64,000 nucleotides of DNA from Streptomyces griseosporeus (lineage in GTDB: Bacteria; Actinomycetota; Actinomycetes; Streptomycetales; Streptomycetaceae): positions 1,240,001 through 1,304,000 of the forward strand of contig NZ_BNBR01000001.1 in the NCBI RefSeq assembly GCF_014656055.1, read 5' to 3'. The notes beneath the pieces are model-generated. The model worked only from the letters and a program-made list of their open reading frames with translations, was not told the origin of the DNA and did not search any database. Made by a program: the position numbers and the translations under genes. Positions 9,381-17,840 of the stretch are shown here, in pieces (within the stretch, counting starts at the first letter, position 1; each line of letters starts with the position of its first letter).

Positions 9381-10169
9381 ATGAGCGCGAGCCCGGATCT
9401 CGTCGACGTCGCCGGGACACCGGTGACGCCCACTCGCCGGACCGAGGCCGAGGAACGCGTCGCGGCCCGCGTCGGCGGCGCCCTCGAAGCGGTCTTCGAC
9501 GCGGTCGCCGCCACCCGCGCCGAGACGGCCGCCCTGCTGGGCCGTGTCCTGGGCGAGGGCCGCACCCCCGCGACGGCCGACCTCGCCGCGCTGCGCCCGG
9601 GCCTGCATCTGCGGCTCGCCCGGCACGAGCTGGTCTCCGGGCTCGGCTTCGTCGCCGCGCCGGGCCTGCTGGGCGACGTACCGGCCTGGCTGGAGTGGTG
9701 GCAGTCGTGCGCCGGGGGCGGGGTACGGCCGCTGCTGCCGGACCTGGATCCCGGCCGGTCGGCGTACTCCGACTACACCCACTGGGACTGGTTCGCGCTG
9801 CCCCGCGACACCGGTCGGCGCGCGGTCGCCGGGCCCTACGTCGACTACCTCTGCTCCGACGAGTACAGCCTCACCCTGTCCGCGCCCGTCGAGGCCGGCG
9901 GACGCTTCGCCGGCGTCGCCGCGGCCGATGTCTACCTGCGCCACTTCGAGGCGGCCGTGCTGCCCCTGCTGCGGGAGCTGCCCCGGCCGGCCCGCCTGGT
10001 CAACGCCCGCGGCCGGGTCGCCGCCTCCGCCGACCCGGCACACCTGGCCGGCTCCCTCACCCGGGGCGCCGACGTCGCGGCGGTCCTGGAGCGGGGCCGG
10101 GCCGTGGCGGGCGCGGGGGTGCGGATGGTGCCGTGCGGGGGTGTGCCGCTGGTGCTGGTGGTGGGGTGA
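9381..10169 (+). CDS. Cache (PDC)-domain protein, no membrane anchor visible
   Basis: 262 residues, ATG at 9381 after GGAGGG. Residues ~95-205 look like a small-molecule sensing cache/PDC fold: WLEWWQ, then YTHWDWFALPRDTGRRAVAGPYVDYLCSD (first part YTHWDWFALPRD), then a strand-rich segment ending LSAPVEAGGRFAGVAAADVY. Unlike chemoreceptor cache domains it has neither flanking membrane helices nor an output domain. It follows the GntR gene by 37 bases in the same direction and may be a co-expressed ligand-binding partner of the amine system; this is inference. Confidence 0.7.
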   Translation: MSASPDLVDVAGTPVTPTRRTEAEERVAARVGGALEAVFDAVAATRAETAALLGRVLGEGRTPATADLAALRPGLHLRLARHELVSGLGFVAAPGLLGDVPAWLEWWQSCAGGGVRPLLPDLDPGRSAYSDYTHWDWFALPRDTGRRAVAGPYVDYLCSDEYSLTLSAPVEAGGRFAGVAAADVYLRHFEAAVLPLLRELPRPARLVNARGRVAASADPAHLAGSLTRGADVAAVLERGRAVAGAGVRMVPCGGVPLVLVVG

Positions 10170-10241
10170 GCGGGATCGCCGAACGTGGTGTTGTGCGCTG
10201 ACCGAGGCGCCGTCGGCGACCTGAACGCCGACGGTGCCCGG

Positions 10242-10910
10242 TCAGGGTTCCGGGGTGGGCACCACCGTGAGGTGCGCCGCGTGCCGGCGGGCGGGGCGGG
10301 TGCGCGACGCCGGGGCCGGGCGGCGGGCCTCGCGCAGGACCAGCGTCAGCCGGGTGCAGCCCACCTCGCGCAGCGTGCGCGGCGCCTCCTCCACGATGCG
10401 GCACTCCACGGCGCCCCGGCGCGGATCGGGATGTACCAGGGGACGCACCGCGCCGTCCTGCTGCACCGCCTCCTCGCCGACCGCGCTGATCCAGTGCGGC
10501 AGGCCCTGCCGGTAGGCGGCTTCCATGAGCGGGTCCTGGGCGAGGTCCCGGCGCACCGTCTGCAGCCCGTGGTCGTGCGGATGCCGCTCCAGCGCCGTGC
10601 GCAGCTGCGCCAGCATCGGCAGGCACCAGCTCGACTCGTGATCACCGAGCACCGCGGAGGCATCCGGGTGGAACAGGACGAACCGGAGGAAGTTGTCCCC
10701 CGGCATGGCCGTCGGATGGGGGCCGACCGCCCGGAAAAGTGACGCGAAAGCGCTGTTGGCCGCCACGACGTCCCACCGGTGGTCGACGACGAAGGACGGA
10801 AAGGAGACCGCCTCCACGAGCAGGGCGTAGTCCTGGACGTACGCCTGAGCCTCGGGGCTCTCGAGGACCGGCCGCGGCGCCGGCCGCTGCCCTCCTGCCT
10901 GAAATGCCAT
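10242..10910 (-). CDS. Stand-alone MmyB-like ligand-binding domain protein lacking its HTH
   Basis: 222 residues that align in pattern with the MmyB-like regulator ligand-binding domain: YVQDYALLVEAVSFPSFVVD, WDVVAANSAFASLF, DNFLRFVLFHPDA, then a basic tail. Full-length family members carry an N-terminal xenobiotic-response HTH of ~70-90 residues. Here only ~20 residues precede the domain, and no HTH is visible upstream in any frame of the 240-bp gap. The domain binds fatty-acid-like ligands in related proteins. It might work as a partner or decoy of a DNA-binding protein, or be a remnant. Confidence 0.7.
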   Translation of the reverse strand: MAFQAGGQRPAPRPVLESPEAQAYVQDYALLVEAVSFPSFVVDHRWDVVAANSAFASLFRAVGPHPTAMPGDNFLRFVLFHPDASAVLGDHESSWCLPMLAQLRTALERHPHDHGLQTVRRDLAQDPLMEAAYRQGLPHWISAVGEEAVQQDGAVRPLVHPDPRRGAVECRIVEEAPRTLREVGCTRLTLVLREARRPAPASRTRPARRHAAHLTVVPTPEP

Positions 10911-11023
10911 CGGGAGGTCACCCCTCTTGCCTATGCGCCTTCACGCGGCGCCCCGATCCTGCTGCCCCGGCGCGAGCCATGTCAACTATCGTGGCATTTC
11001 GCGCTTGTTGACGGCTGAAATTG

Positions 11024-11037
11024 GCCACAGTTGTGGC
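11024..11037. promoter_or_regulatory. Dyad GCCACA-N2-TGTGGC upstream of the HTH/ImmA pair
   Basis: Six-base perfect inverted arms around two bases, in the 240-bp gap (10911-11150) between the MmyB-domain gene and the HTH gene. A TTGACG sequence lies about 10 bases to its left and GATAAT at ~11061, so the gap probably carries a divergent promoter set. The dyad is a candidate site for the encoded HTH protein. Confidence 0.35.
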
Positions 11038-11150
11038 GAGACCTGGATGTGAGTTCGAACGAGCGGATAATCTCCCGGCAGTTCACAGTGACCGCCCGAG
11101 CGCGGCGCGACGCCTGTGAGAGGGCTGTGAGAGACACAGGAGACGAGTCG

Positions 11151-11807
11151 GTGACGGATGGCTACGAGGTTCCCGGCGCCACGGCTACATCCGCTCTGTC
11201 CGCCGTCGCCGCCCGCGTCTCCGCACTGGCCGACCGGCTCGGCGTCGCGCACGCGGAGGTCTTCGACACCGCGCGTCTGTCCGTCGAGTGCGGCGTCCCC
11301 GAACCCGTGGTCAAGGCCCTGCTGAGCGGGAGACCCGCCGGCGAGCCCGATGTGCAGGCCCGCTTCCTGCAACGCCTGGACCTGCTGCGCCGCACCCGGC
11401 TGAAGCCCAACGGCCGCAAGTACACGCAGCAGGAGATCGCCGACGGCGCCGGCATGTCCCGGCAGCAGGCCGGCGCCCTCATCAACGGCGACCGGCGGCC
11501 CACGATGGAACACTGCGACGCCCTCCAGCGCTTCTTCCGCGTCCACGCCGGCTTCCTCACCGCCGAGGACCCCGAGGCGCTCGCCGGCGCGCTCCAGCGC
11601 ACCGAACAGGAACTCCTGCAGAAGCTCGCCGACCGCGAACGGGCGGCCGCCGAGGCCGCCGACGACCCGCTGGAACGGCTCCTGCAGGACCACGGGGTGC
11701 GCGGCATCGCCTGGCGGGCCGCGCAACTGCCCACCGACCAGCACCGCGACAAGGTCGCCGAATGGCTCGACATGCTCCTGGAAAGCGTCAAGCGGCCCGA
11801 GTCGTGA
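11151..11807 (+). CDS. Helix-turn-helix regulator paired with an ImmA-type protease
   Basis: 218 residues from GTG 11151, chosen because AGGAG lies at 11138-11142; a longer frame from 11031 lacks such a site. The HTH lies near residues 90-115: KYTQQEIADGAGMSRQQAGA is the recognition core. The remainder is helical and Ala/Glu-rich. The next gene encodes an HExxH protein of ImmA/IrrE type 15 bases downstream. In ImmR-ImmA pairs the protease cleaves the repressor to relieve repression after stress; that relationship is inferred here from order and family. Confidence 0.8.
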   Translation: MTDGYEVPGATATSALSAVAARVSALADRLGVAHAEVFDTARLSVECGVPEPVVKALLSGRPAGEPDVQARFLQRLDLLRRTRLKPNGRKYTQQEIADGAGMSRQQAGALINGDRRPTMEHCDALQRFFRVHAGFLTAEDPEALAGALQRTEQELLQKLADRERAAAEAADDPLERLLQDHGVRGIAWRAAQLPTDQHRDKVAEWLDMLLESVKRPES

Positions 11808-11822
11808 TCCCGGGAGACAACT

Positions 11823-12371
11823 GTGGGCATCGGTAAGGAAATGCGCCGCCTGTGCGGCGAACTGGTCGCCGAGCTGGACCTCCCGGCACCGGCCCGGCCC
11901 GACGAGCTGTACACCGCCCTGTGCGGCGCGATGAGCAGACGCCGTGGGCGCCCGGTCCGCGTCCGTACGTCCGCCTTCCCGCCCGGCACCGCCAGCGGGC
12001 TCTGGCTCGACATGGCGGACCAGGACCTCGTCGTCATCGAGGAACGCACCGCGCCCGAGCACCAGTTGGTCATCCTCGGCCACGAGCTGTGGCACATGCA
12101 GGCCGGGCACGGCGGCCACCACGTCGACGGCGCCGGCGTCGCCGCCCGGCTCCTCGACGACACCACCGACCTCACCGCGACCGTGCGCGCGGTCGCGGCC
12201 CGCACCCGGTTCGACCTGGCGGAGGAGCAGGACGCCGAGCGGTTCGGCCTGCTCCTGGCCAGCAAGTGCCGCACCTGGCTCACGGGGGCGGCACGGGGCG
12301 CAGGGCAGGACAACCGGCAGGCGGAACATCTGGCGGGGCGGATCGGGGCGTCCCTGGGGTACCGGGGCTGA
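11823..12371 (+). CDS. ImmA/IrrE-family metallopeptidase-like protein
   Basis: 182 residues from GTG 11823, preceded by GGGAGA. The zinc motif is HELWH at residues 87-91, and a downstream EEQDAERFGLLLA supplies the typical third-ligand glutamate helix. Length and order fit ImmA/IrrE peptidases, which process an XRE-type partner. The partner here would be the HTH protein encoded just upstream. No integrase, excisionase or phage gene is nearby, so this is a chromosomal pair and not obviously part of an integrated element. Confidence 0.8.
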   Translation: MGIGKEMRRLCGELVAELDLPAPARPDELYTALCGAMSRRRGRPVRVRTSAFPPGTASGLWLDMADQDLVVIEERTAPEHQLVILGHELWHMQAGHGGHHVDGAGVAARLLDDTTDLTATVRAVAARTRFDLAEEQDAERFGLLLASKCRTWLTGAARGAGQDNRQAEHLAGRIGASLGYRG

Positions 12372-12512
12372 CCCGGGGGCGGGAGCCGGCGTCGCCGTGC
12401 TCCCGCGCGCTGCGCTGAGCGGGCGAACCCGGAGGCGGCTCGGGCCGATTGTCAGTGGCGGGCGGCAAGCTGGGGAGTGACACCTTGCTGCGATCCACGG
12501 GGAGACCGAGCC

Positions 12513-12737
12513 ATGCCGACCGCCGTCCTGACCGACCGTGAACGCGCCGCCGTCCAGGCCTATCTGCGGCTGCTGCAGACCGTCCGGGCCTCCTTCGCGC
12601 AGGCCGACGGGGCGCGGCCGGCGGTGGTGCCGCCCTCGGTGCTCGCCGAGGCCGAGGAGGCACTGGCCGGAGCGGGACTCGCGGGCAACGAGGAGGAGTT
12701 CTTCCGGCTGCTGCGGGGGTGGGGGTCGGCGGGCTAG
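12513..12737 (+). CDS. Small conserved-looking helical protein of unknown function
   Basis: 74 residues, ATG at 12513 with GGGGAGA eight bases upstream. The sequence is amphipathic and predicted mostly helical: MPTAVLTDRERAAVQAYLRL, an Ala/Val/Pro turn, then EAEEALAGAGLAGNEEEFFR. I recognise no domain, signal peptide or metal motif. It ends four bases short of the convergent PPTase stop. The coding periodicity and ribosome site make it likely real. Confidence 0.6.
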   Translation: MPTAVLTDRERAAVQAYLRLLQTVRASFAQADGARPAVVPPSVLAEAEEALAGAGLAGNEEEFFRLLRGWGSAG

Positions 12738-13546
12738 GGGGTGCCGGATCCCGCGTGTGGTCCGGACTGTGCGGACACGCCCTGGTCGTACGGCAGGGCG
12801 ATGGCCGTGGCCACCAGGCCCTGCTGGACCGTCCAGCGCCCCTCGAAGGCCGGGACGCGGCGGCCGGCGACGGTCGGGCCGGGCACGAGGAGCCGGGCGC
12901 GCAGACCGCCGTGTGCGGCGGTGCCGGCGTCACCGCCGGGGCCGGAGTCACCGCCGGGGCCGGAGTCACTTCCAGTTCCGGCGTCACCGCCGGTTCCGGC
13001 GTCGTCCGCCCACAGTTCGATGTCCGCCTCCGAGAAGTCCAGCCACTTGCCGGTGAGGGGGAACCACGTCTTGTACACCGACTCCTTGGCGCTGAACAGG
13101 AGGCGGTCCCAGTGGATCTCCGGGCGGGCCGCGGCCAGGCGGCGCAGCCGGTCCCGTTCCGCGGGCAGGGTCACGGCCGGGCCCACGCCCTCCGGCAGCG
13201 GCCCGTGGGGTTCGGCGTCGATGCCGAGGGAGGCCAGGTCGGTGGCGCGGACCAGGGCGGCGGCGCAGTAGCCGTCGCAGTGGGTCATGCTGCCGGCCAG
13301 GCCCCGCGGCCAGCGGGGTGCGCCGCGGTCGCCGGAGAGCACCGGCTGCGGCGGCACGCCCAGCGTCACCATGGCGCGCCGGGCGCAGGAGCGTACGACG
13401 GCGAACTCGCGGCGGCGCTTGGTGACGGCCCGCGCCACGAGCGCCGCCTCCTCGGGGTGCAGGCCGGCCTCCAGGGCCGCGGTGTCGCCCTCGTCAAGGC
13501 GGGCTTCGACGGTGACGACGGAGCCGGGCAGGAGTTCCCCGATCAC
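12734..13546 (-). CDS. Sfp-type 4'-phosphopantetheinyl transferase
   Basis: 270 residues from GTG 13546, which overlaps the upstream metallophosphoesterase stop (GTGA). It transfers phosphopantetheine from CoA onto acyl or peptidyl carrier proteins. Signatures are GIDAEP (Asp110, Glu112, the Mg site) and FSAKESVYK (residues 151-159, catalytic Glu155/Lys159). The broad-specificity Sfp fold is indicated by length and two-lobed layout. Residues ~183-209 form an inserted Gly/Asp/Thr hexapeptide repeat encoded by an 18-bp tandem repeat, in the second lobe after the catalytic helix. From memory, SCO6673 is the probable S. coelicolor counterpart. Confidence 0.9.
   Translation of the reverse strand: MIGELLPGSVVTVEARLDEGDTAALEAGLHPEEAALVARAVTKRRREFAVVRSCARRAMVTLGVPPQPVLSGDRGAPRWPRGLAGSMTHCDGYCAAALVRATDLASLGIDAEPHGPLPEGVGPAVTLPAERDRLRRLAAARPEIHWDRLLFSAKESVYKTWFPLTGKWLDFSEADIELWADDAGTGGDAGTGSDSGPGGDSGPGGDAGTAAHGGLRARLLVPGPTVAGRRVPAFEGRWTVQQGLVATAIALPYDQGVSAQSGPHAGSGTP
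12922..13010. repeat. Imperfect 18-bp tandem repeat inside the PPTase gene (about five units)
   Basis: On the plus strand the unit reads like GCCGGAGTCACCGCCGGG and recurs about five times with point changes. In the protein it becomes hexapeptides AGTGGD, AGTGSD, SGPGGD, SGPGGD. The period keeps the frame, so copy number can change without breaking the enzyme. Confidence 0.85.
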
Positions 13547-14403
13547 CTGGGGGCGTCTTCCGCGGGCAGGATGCGGCGCGGGCGGCCGGGCGGGGTGGAG
13601 CGCTTGCGCCACTCGCGGGGGTAGCCGACCGACACCTCCTCGAAGCGGACGCCCTCGTGGTGGGTGGTGCGGGGGATGTGCAGATGGCCGTAGACCATGG
13701 CGGCGACGCGGAAGCGGCGGTGCCAGTCGGCGGTCAGCCGGGTGCCGCACCACATGGCGAACTCCGGGTGCCACAGGACGTCCATGGGGTGCCGGTCGAG
13801 CGGGTAGTGGTTGACCAGGACCGTGGGCAGGTCCTCGGGGATGCCGGACAGGCGGCGCTCGGTCTCGGCGACCCGGGCCCGGCACCACGCCTCGCGGCTC
13901 GGGTAGGGGTCGGGGTGGAGCAGGAACTCGTCGTTGCAGACGATGCCGGTGCCGTGCGCGTAGGCCAGGCCCTCCTCCTTGGTGGCGCAGCCCTGCGGCA
14001 GGAAGGAGTAGTCGTACAGCAGGAACAGGGGCGCGATCGCGACCGGGCCGCCGGGGCCGTCCCAGACGGGGTAGGGGTCCTCGGGGGTGAGCACGCCGAG
14101 GTCGCGGCACAGGTGCACGAGGTGTTCGTAGCGTTCGACGCCGCGCAGGGTCACCGGGTCGCGCGGGTGGGTCCACAGTTCGTGGTTGCCGGGCACCCAG
14201 ACGACCTGGCGGAAGCGGCTCGCGAGGGTCTTCAGGGTCCAGCGGATGTCGGCGACGTTCTCCGAGACGTCACCGGCGACGAGCAGCCAGTCGTCGTCCG
14301 TGCCGGGGCGCAGCCGCTCCACCAGGGCCCGGTTCTCCGGGTATCCGATGTGCAGGTCGCTGATGGCCAGGAGCTGTCCGGCACCACCGGCCGTCGACGC
14401 CAC
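13543..14403 (-). CDS. Calcineurin-type metallophosphoesterase
   Basis: 286 residues. I chose GTG 14403, which directly follows a GGGGGAGG stretch; GTG codons at ~14421-14431 are alternatives. All the metal motifs are present in order: DLH (ISDLHIGYPEN), GDVSEN, GNHELW, an NHYPL histidine, and YGHLHI. It hydrolyses a phosphoester, substrate unknown. The gene is translationally coupled to the PPTase through GTGA, suggesting joint regulation, though no shared pathway is obvious. Confidence 0.85.
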   Translation of the reverse strand: MASTAGGAGQLLAISDLHIGYPENRALVERLRPGTDDDWLLVAGDVSENVADIRWTLKTLASRFRQVVWVPGNHELWTHPRDPVTLRGVERYEHLVHLCRDLGVLTPEDPYPVWDGPGGPVAIAPLFLLYDYSFLPQGCATKEEGLAYAHGTGIVCNDEFLLHPDPYPSREAWCRARVAETERRLSGIPEDLPTVLVNHYPLDRHPMDVLWHPEFAMWCGTRLTADWHRRFRVAAMVYGHLHIPRTTHHEGVRFEEVSVGYPREWRKRSTPPGRPRRILPAEDAPR

Positions 14404-14661
14404 GTCCTCCCCCTCCGGTCGCACGACTGGCACCACGACAACACATTCGGGGGCCCGGGACAAGCACCCCCGCCAGGGGCGGAGCGGGGCGGGGGATTCC
14501 GTAACACGCGCGTTGCACGCGGGGCCCCTTGAAAGCCGTATGATCTGGCCCGACACCACCGCCGGAACTCCCTTCTGACAGGGCGGTTTGGTGACCCTCC
14601 CTCCCCCCTGCCCGGGCACGGGCTGCTTCGCCCTGCCCGCGAACCGTGAAAGGCGGCCTGC

Positions 14662-15783
14662 ATGGTCTCTCGCGTACGCGTCTGGCTCAACCGCACGTAC
14701 GCGGAGAACGTGTTCTTCATGGATCAGCTGCGGCGAAATCCGAGCGATCGCGCGGTCGAGATCCACGCCACCCACGGTGACGCCGACTCCCCCGTGCTGG
14801 CCGCCGCCGACACCGCCGAGCTGGAGCCGGAGGGCCTGTCCCCGGCCGGGTACGTCGAGTACGCGCTCGACCAGTGCCGGCGGCGCGGCATCGACGTGTT
14901 CGTGCCGCGGCTGCACCAGGCCGCGATCGTCGCGCACCGCGCGGAGTTCACGGCGGCCGGTACGGCGCTGCTGGCGCCGCCACCGGAGGCCGTCGCGGTG
15001 TTCCAGGACAAGGTGATCGCCTACGAGGCCGTCCAGGCGATCGGGGTGCCGGTGCCGCCATGGCGGCGAGTGCGCGACGCCGACGGACTCCTCGCGGCTG
15101 TCGAGGAGTTGGAGGCGGCCGGGCACAAGGCGTGCTTCAAGCCGGCGTCCGGCGCGGGCGGGGTGGGCTTCCGCGTGATCACACGCGCCCCCTTCTCGCT
15201 CGCGCACCTCAACGGCTTCCCCGGCCCGTACGTGCAGCTGGACCTGGTGCTGGACGCGCTGCGGCGGGCCGAGGAGCCGGTGGACTGGCTGGTGATGCCG
15301 CGGCTGGAGCAGCCCGAGGTGTCGGTGGACTGCCTGACCGGTCCGGACAACCGGGTGCGTCTCGCGGTGGGGCGCACGAAGAACGGGCGGCGCCGGGGCT
15401 TCACCCTGCACGAGCAGTGGCTGGAGCCGGCGCGGCGGCTCGCCGAGGGTTTCGGGCTGCACTACCTGTCCAACATCCAGTTCCGGATGTTCGGTGAGCG
15501 GCCGGTGCTGATGGACGTCAACACGCGTCCGGCCGGCGGGCTGCACCAGCTGTCCCTGTGCGGGGTCAACGCCCCGTGGGCGGCGGTGCAGCTGGCGCTC
15601 GGGGAGGACCCCGGGGAGATCGTGCCGCCCTTCCTCGGGCAGGACTACACGGTGGTGTCCGGGCCGCGCCCGCTGCGGCCGGTCGCGCTGCCGCAGCAGC
15701 GGGAGCCGCTGCCGGCCGTGCCGGCGCCCGCTCCGGCGGCGCCGGTGGAATCGGCCCAGGCGGCCCAGGCCCTGCCGCTGTAG
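14662..15783 (+). CDS. ATP-grasp domain enzyme
   Basis: 373 residues, ATG at 14662. An N-terminal Rossmann-like preATP-grasp domain (about 1-110) leads into an ATP-grasp fold with lysine-bearing strand HKACFKPASGAGGVGFRVI and the acidic Mg-site strand FGERPVLMDVNTRPAGGLHQ (Asp/Asn cluster). A Pro/Ala-rich tail of ~35 residues ends the protein. Such enzymes activate a carboxylate as acyl phosphate and join it to an amine or thiol. The substrate is unknown. The 258-bp gap upstream (14404-14661) contains G/C-rich repeats but no site I can name. Confidence 0.82.
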   Translation: MVSRVRVWLNRTYAENVFFMDQLRRNPSDRAVEIHATHGDADSPVLAAADTAELEPEGLSPAGYVEYALDQCRRRGIDVFVPRLHQAAIVAHRAEFTAAGTALLAPPPEAVAVFQDKVIAYEAVQAIGVPVPPWRRVRDADGLLAAVEELEAAGHKACFKPASGAGGVGFRVITRAPFSLAHLNGFPGPYVQLDLVLDALRRAEEPVDWLVMPRLEQPEVSVDCLTGPDNRVRLAVGRTKNGRRRGFTLHEQWLEPARRLAEGFGLHYLSNIQFRMFGERPVLMDVNTRPAGGLHQLSLCGVNAPWAAVQLALGEDPGEIVPPFLGQDYTVVSGPRPLRPVALPQQREPLPAVPAPAPAAPVESAQAAQALPL

Positions 15784-15811
15784 GCGGCGGCCGGAACCCG
15801 GACCTCCTACA

Positions 15812-15861
15812 GGTATGGACCAATTCCGCTCCACCTCTTGACAGCGAGATTGGTCCATACC
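15812..15861. promoter_or_regulatory. Two DasR-box-like elements as an inverted pair upstream of the chitinase
   Basis: GGTATGGACCAAT (15812-15824) is perfectly complementary to ATTGGTCCATACC (15849-15861). Each half contains TGGTCCATACCA or its reverse complement over most of its length, matching the DasR/chitinase element TGGTCTAGACCA at 10 of 12 positions in the right-hand copy. A TTGACA (15838-15843) lies between the boxes, so the right box would overlap or follow the promoter. This fits N-acetylglucosamine-responsive control of chitinase genes in Streptomyces. Confidence 0.65.
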
Positions 15862-15929
15862 AACTTGGTTGCGCACCATCCCGCACTTCCGTGCACTCCC
15901 GAACACCCCCACTCCTTCAGGGAGATCGT

Positions 15930-17621
15930 GTGCGCACCTCCACTCTCGGACGTCCCAGACATCGCCTCGTCGCCCTGCTCGGCACCGCCGCCCTCGCGCT
16001 CACCGGTGCCGTCGCGCTGCCCGGCAGCGCCGAGGCGGCCAACATCCTCAGCAACGCCGGGTTCGAGTCGGGCGGCCTCTCCCCCTGGACCTGCACCGGC
16101 AACCTCGGTTCCGTCGTCTCCTCCCCCGTGCACAGCGGGAGCAAGGCCCTTCAGGGGGCGGCGAGTTCGAGCGACAACGCCAAGTGCAGCCAGACCGTCG
16201 CGGTCCAGCCCAACACCACGTACTCCCTGACCGCGTGGGTGCGCGGGAACTACGTGTACCTGGGCGTGGACGGCGGCGCCTCGACCTGGACGCCGTCCGC
16301 TTCCTCGTACACGCAGCTGTCGGTGAGCTTCACGACCGGCGCCTCGCAGACCAGCGCGACCATCTACACCCACGGCTGGTACGGCCAGGGCACCTACTGG
16401 GCCGACGACATCAGCCTCGACGGGCCCGGCGGCGGGGGCGGCGGCTCCGACACACAGGCGCCGACCGCGCCGACGGGGCTCACCTCCACCGGCAAGACGT
16501 CGTCGAGCGTGTCGCTGTCCTGGAACGCCTCCTCCGACAACGTGGGCGTGACCGGCTACGACGTCTACAACGGGTCGAGCAGGGTGACGACCGTGACCGG
16601 CACGAGCGCCACCGTGGGCGGGCTGTCCGCGAGCACCTCGTACACGTTCACCGTGCGCGCCCGGGACGCGGCCGGGAACACCTCCGGCGCCTCCAACGCC
16701 GTGACGGTGACGACCAGCACGGGCGGCGGGGGCGGCACCGGGTTCAAGCAGGCCGCGCCCTATCTGTACGAGGGCTGGGGCGACCCGCCGAACCCGCAGA
16801 CGGTGATGAGCGCCACCGGCATCAAGTGGTTCACGATGGCGTTCGTGCTGGACTCCGGGGGCTGCAACCCCGCCTGGGACGGCAGCCGGCCGCTGACCGG
16901 CGGCGCCGACCAGACCGCCATCAACCAGATCCGGGCCGCGGGCGGTGACATCGTCCCGTCGTTCGGCGGCTGGCAGGGCAGCAAGCTCGGCGCCAACTGC
17001 TCCTCCGCGAGCGCGCTCGCGGCCGCGACGCAGAAGGTCATCGACGCCTACGGCCTCAAGGCCGTCGACTTCGACATCGAGAACACGGACGAGTTCGAGA
17101 ACGAGGCCGTGCAGGCGAAGATCCTCACCGCGCTGAAGACCCTGAAGGCCAACAACCCCGGCCTGAAGACCATCGTGACCTTCGGGACGTCCACGACCGG
17201 GCCGACGTACTACGGCAACCGGCTCATCGAGCAGGCCAAGTCCATCGGCGCCGACATCGACGTCTTCACCATCATGCCGTTCGACTTCGGCGGCGGCTCC
17301 GACATGTACGGCAACACCGTGAACGCGACGGAGGGGCTGAAGAACAAGCTGAAGTCCACCTTCGGCTGGGACGACGCCACCGCCTACGCGCACATCGGCA
17401 TCTCCGGCATGAACGGCCTGTCCGACCAGCAGGAGAACACCACCCCGCAGATCTGGACCCAGATCCGCGACTGGGCCAACTCCCACCACATCGCCCGGCT
17501 CGCCTACTGGGCCGTCAACCGTGACCGGCCCTGCCCCGGCGGCGGTGTGACCAGCAACTGCTCCGGCATCAGCCAGACCAACTGGCAGTTCACCTCCATC
17601 ACGGCCGGCTTCACCGGCTGA
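15930..17621 (+). CDS. Secreted family-18 chitinase with CBM and fibronectin-III domains
   Basis: 563 residues from GTG 15930 with GGGAGA upstream. The signal peptide ends near Ala36 (GSAEA-AN). Order: carbohydrate-binding module ~37-166 (NILSNAGFESGG...), Gly/Ser linker, fibronectin type III ~178-262, Gly linker, GH18 catalytic barrel ~272-563. The catalytic DxDxE is AVDFDIENTD with Asp380, Asp382 and acid Glu384. It hydrolyses chitin outside the cell. The DasR-like boxes upstream and the strong terminator downstream delimit a single-gene unit. Confidence 0.93.
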   Translation: MRTSTLGRPRHRLVALLGTAALALTGAVALPGSAEAANILSNAGFESGGLSPWTCTGNLGSVVSSPVHSGSKALQGAASSSDNAKCSQTVAVQPNTTYSLTAWVRGNYVYLGVDGGASTWTPSASSYTQLSVSFTTGASQTSATIYTHGWYGQGTYWADDISLDGPGGGGGGSDTQAPTAPTGLTSTGKTSSSVSLSWNASSDNVGVTGYDVYNGSSRVTTVTGTSATVGGLSASTSYTFTVRARDAAGNTSGASNAVTVTTSTGGGGGTGFKQAAPYLYEGWGDPPNPQTVMSATGIKWFTMAFVLDSGGCNPAWDGSRPLTGGADQTAINQIRAAGGDIVPSFGGWQGSKLGANCSSASALAAATQKVIDAYGLKAVDFDIENTDEFENEAVQAKILTALKTLKANNPGLKTIVTFGTSTTGPTYYGNRLIEQAKSIGADIDVFTIMPFDFGGGSDMYGNTVNATEGLKNKLKSTFGWDDATAYAHIGISGMNGLSDQQENTTPQIWTQIRDWANSHHIARLAYWAVNRDRPCPGGGVTSNCSGISQTNWQFTSITAGFTG

Positions 17622-17659
17622 CCCGTTCCGCCCCTCGGCGCCCCCCACGGGAGGCCGAC

Positions 17660-17694
17660 GTTCCCCCGGTCCGCGGACCGGGGGAACTTTTTTT
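17660..17694 (+). terminator. Rho-independent terminator of the chitinase gene
   Basis: A perfect 28-bp palindrome at 17660-17687 (arms beginning GTTCCCCCGGTCC) followed by seven Ts (17688-17694), 38 bases after the chitinase stop. This is the clearest intrinsic terminator in the window. Confidence 0.93.
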
Positions 17695-17744
17695 CCCGAG
17701 GGGTGTATCAGAGTCCGCGGCCGGCGCTCATAAGAGTGCAAGAG

Positions 17745-17840
17745 AACGGGGACGGTCCCCACGGGGGACGGGGGAGCGGGGCCCACGGGGGAAACGCACG
17801 GGGGGTGCGGGGTACGGGGGAAGCGCACGGGGGCCCGGGT
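17745..17840 (+). repeat. G-run-rich degenerate repeat (ACGGGGGA-like)
   Basis: Between the chitinase terminator and the GH4 stop, the plus strand carries about eight runs of four or more Gs spaced by short A/C/T stretches, with the motif CACGGGGG recurring. It is non-coding as far as I can see. It has G-quadruplex potential on the plus strand. Confidence 0.55.

Noticed and set aside
11151..12371. Remnant of an integrative element or prophage
   Set aside because: No integrase, excisionase, att repeats or base-composition shift seen around the HTH/ImmA pair.
12922..13010. CRISPR-like array
   Set aside because: Contiguous 18-bp units without spacers, in frame within the PPTase gene.
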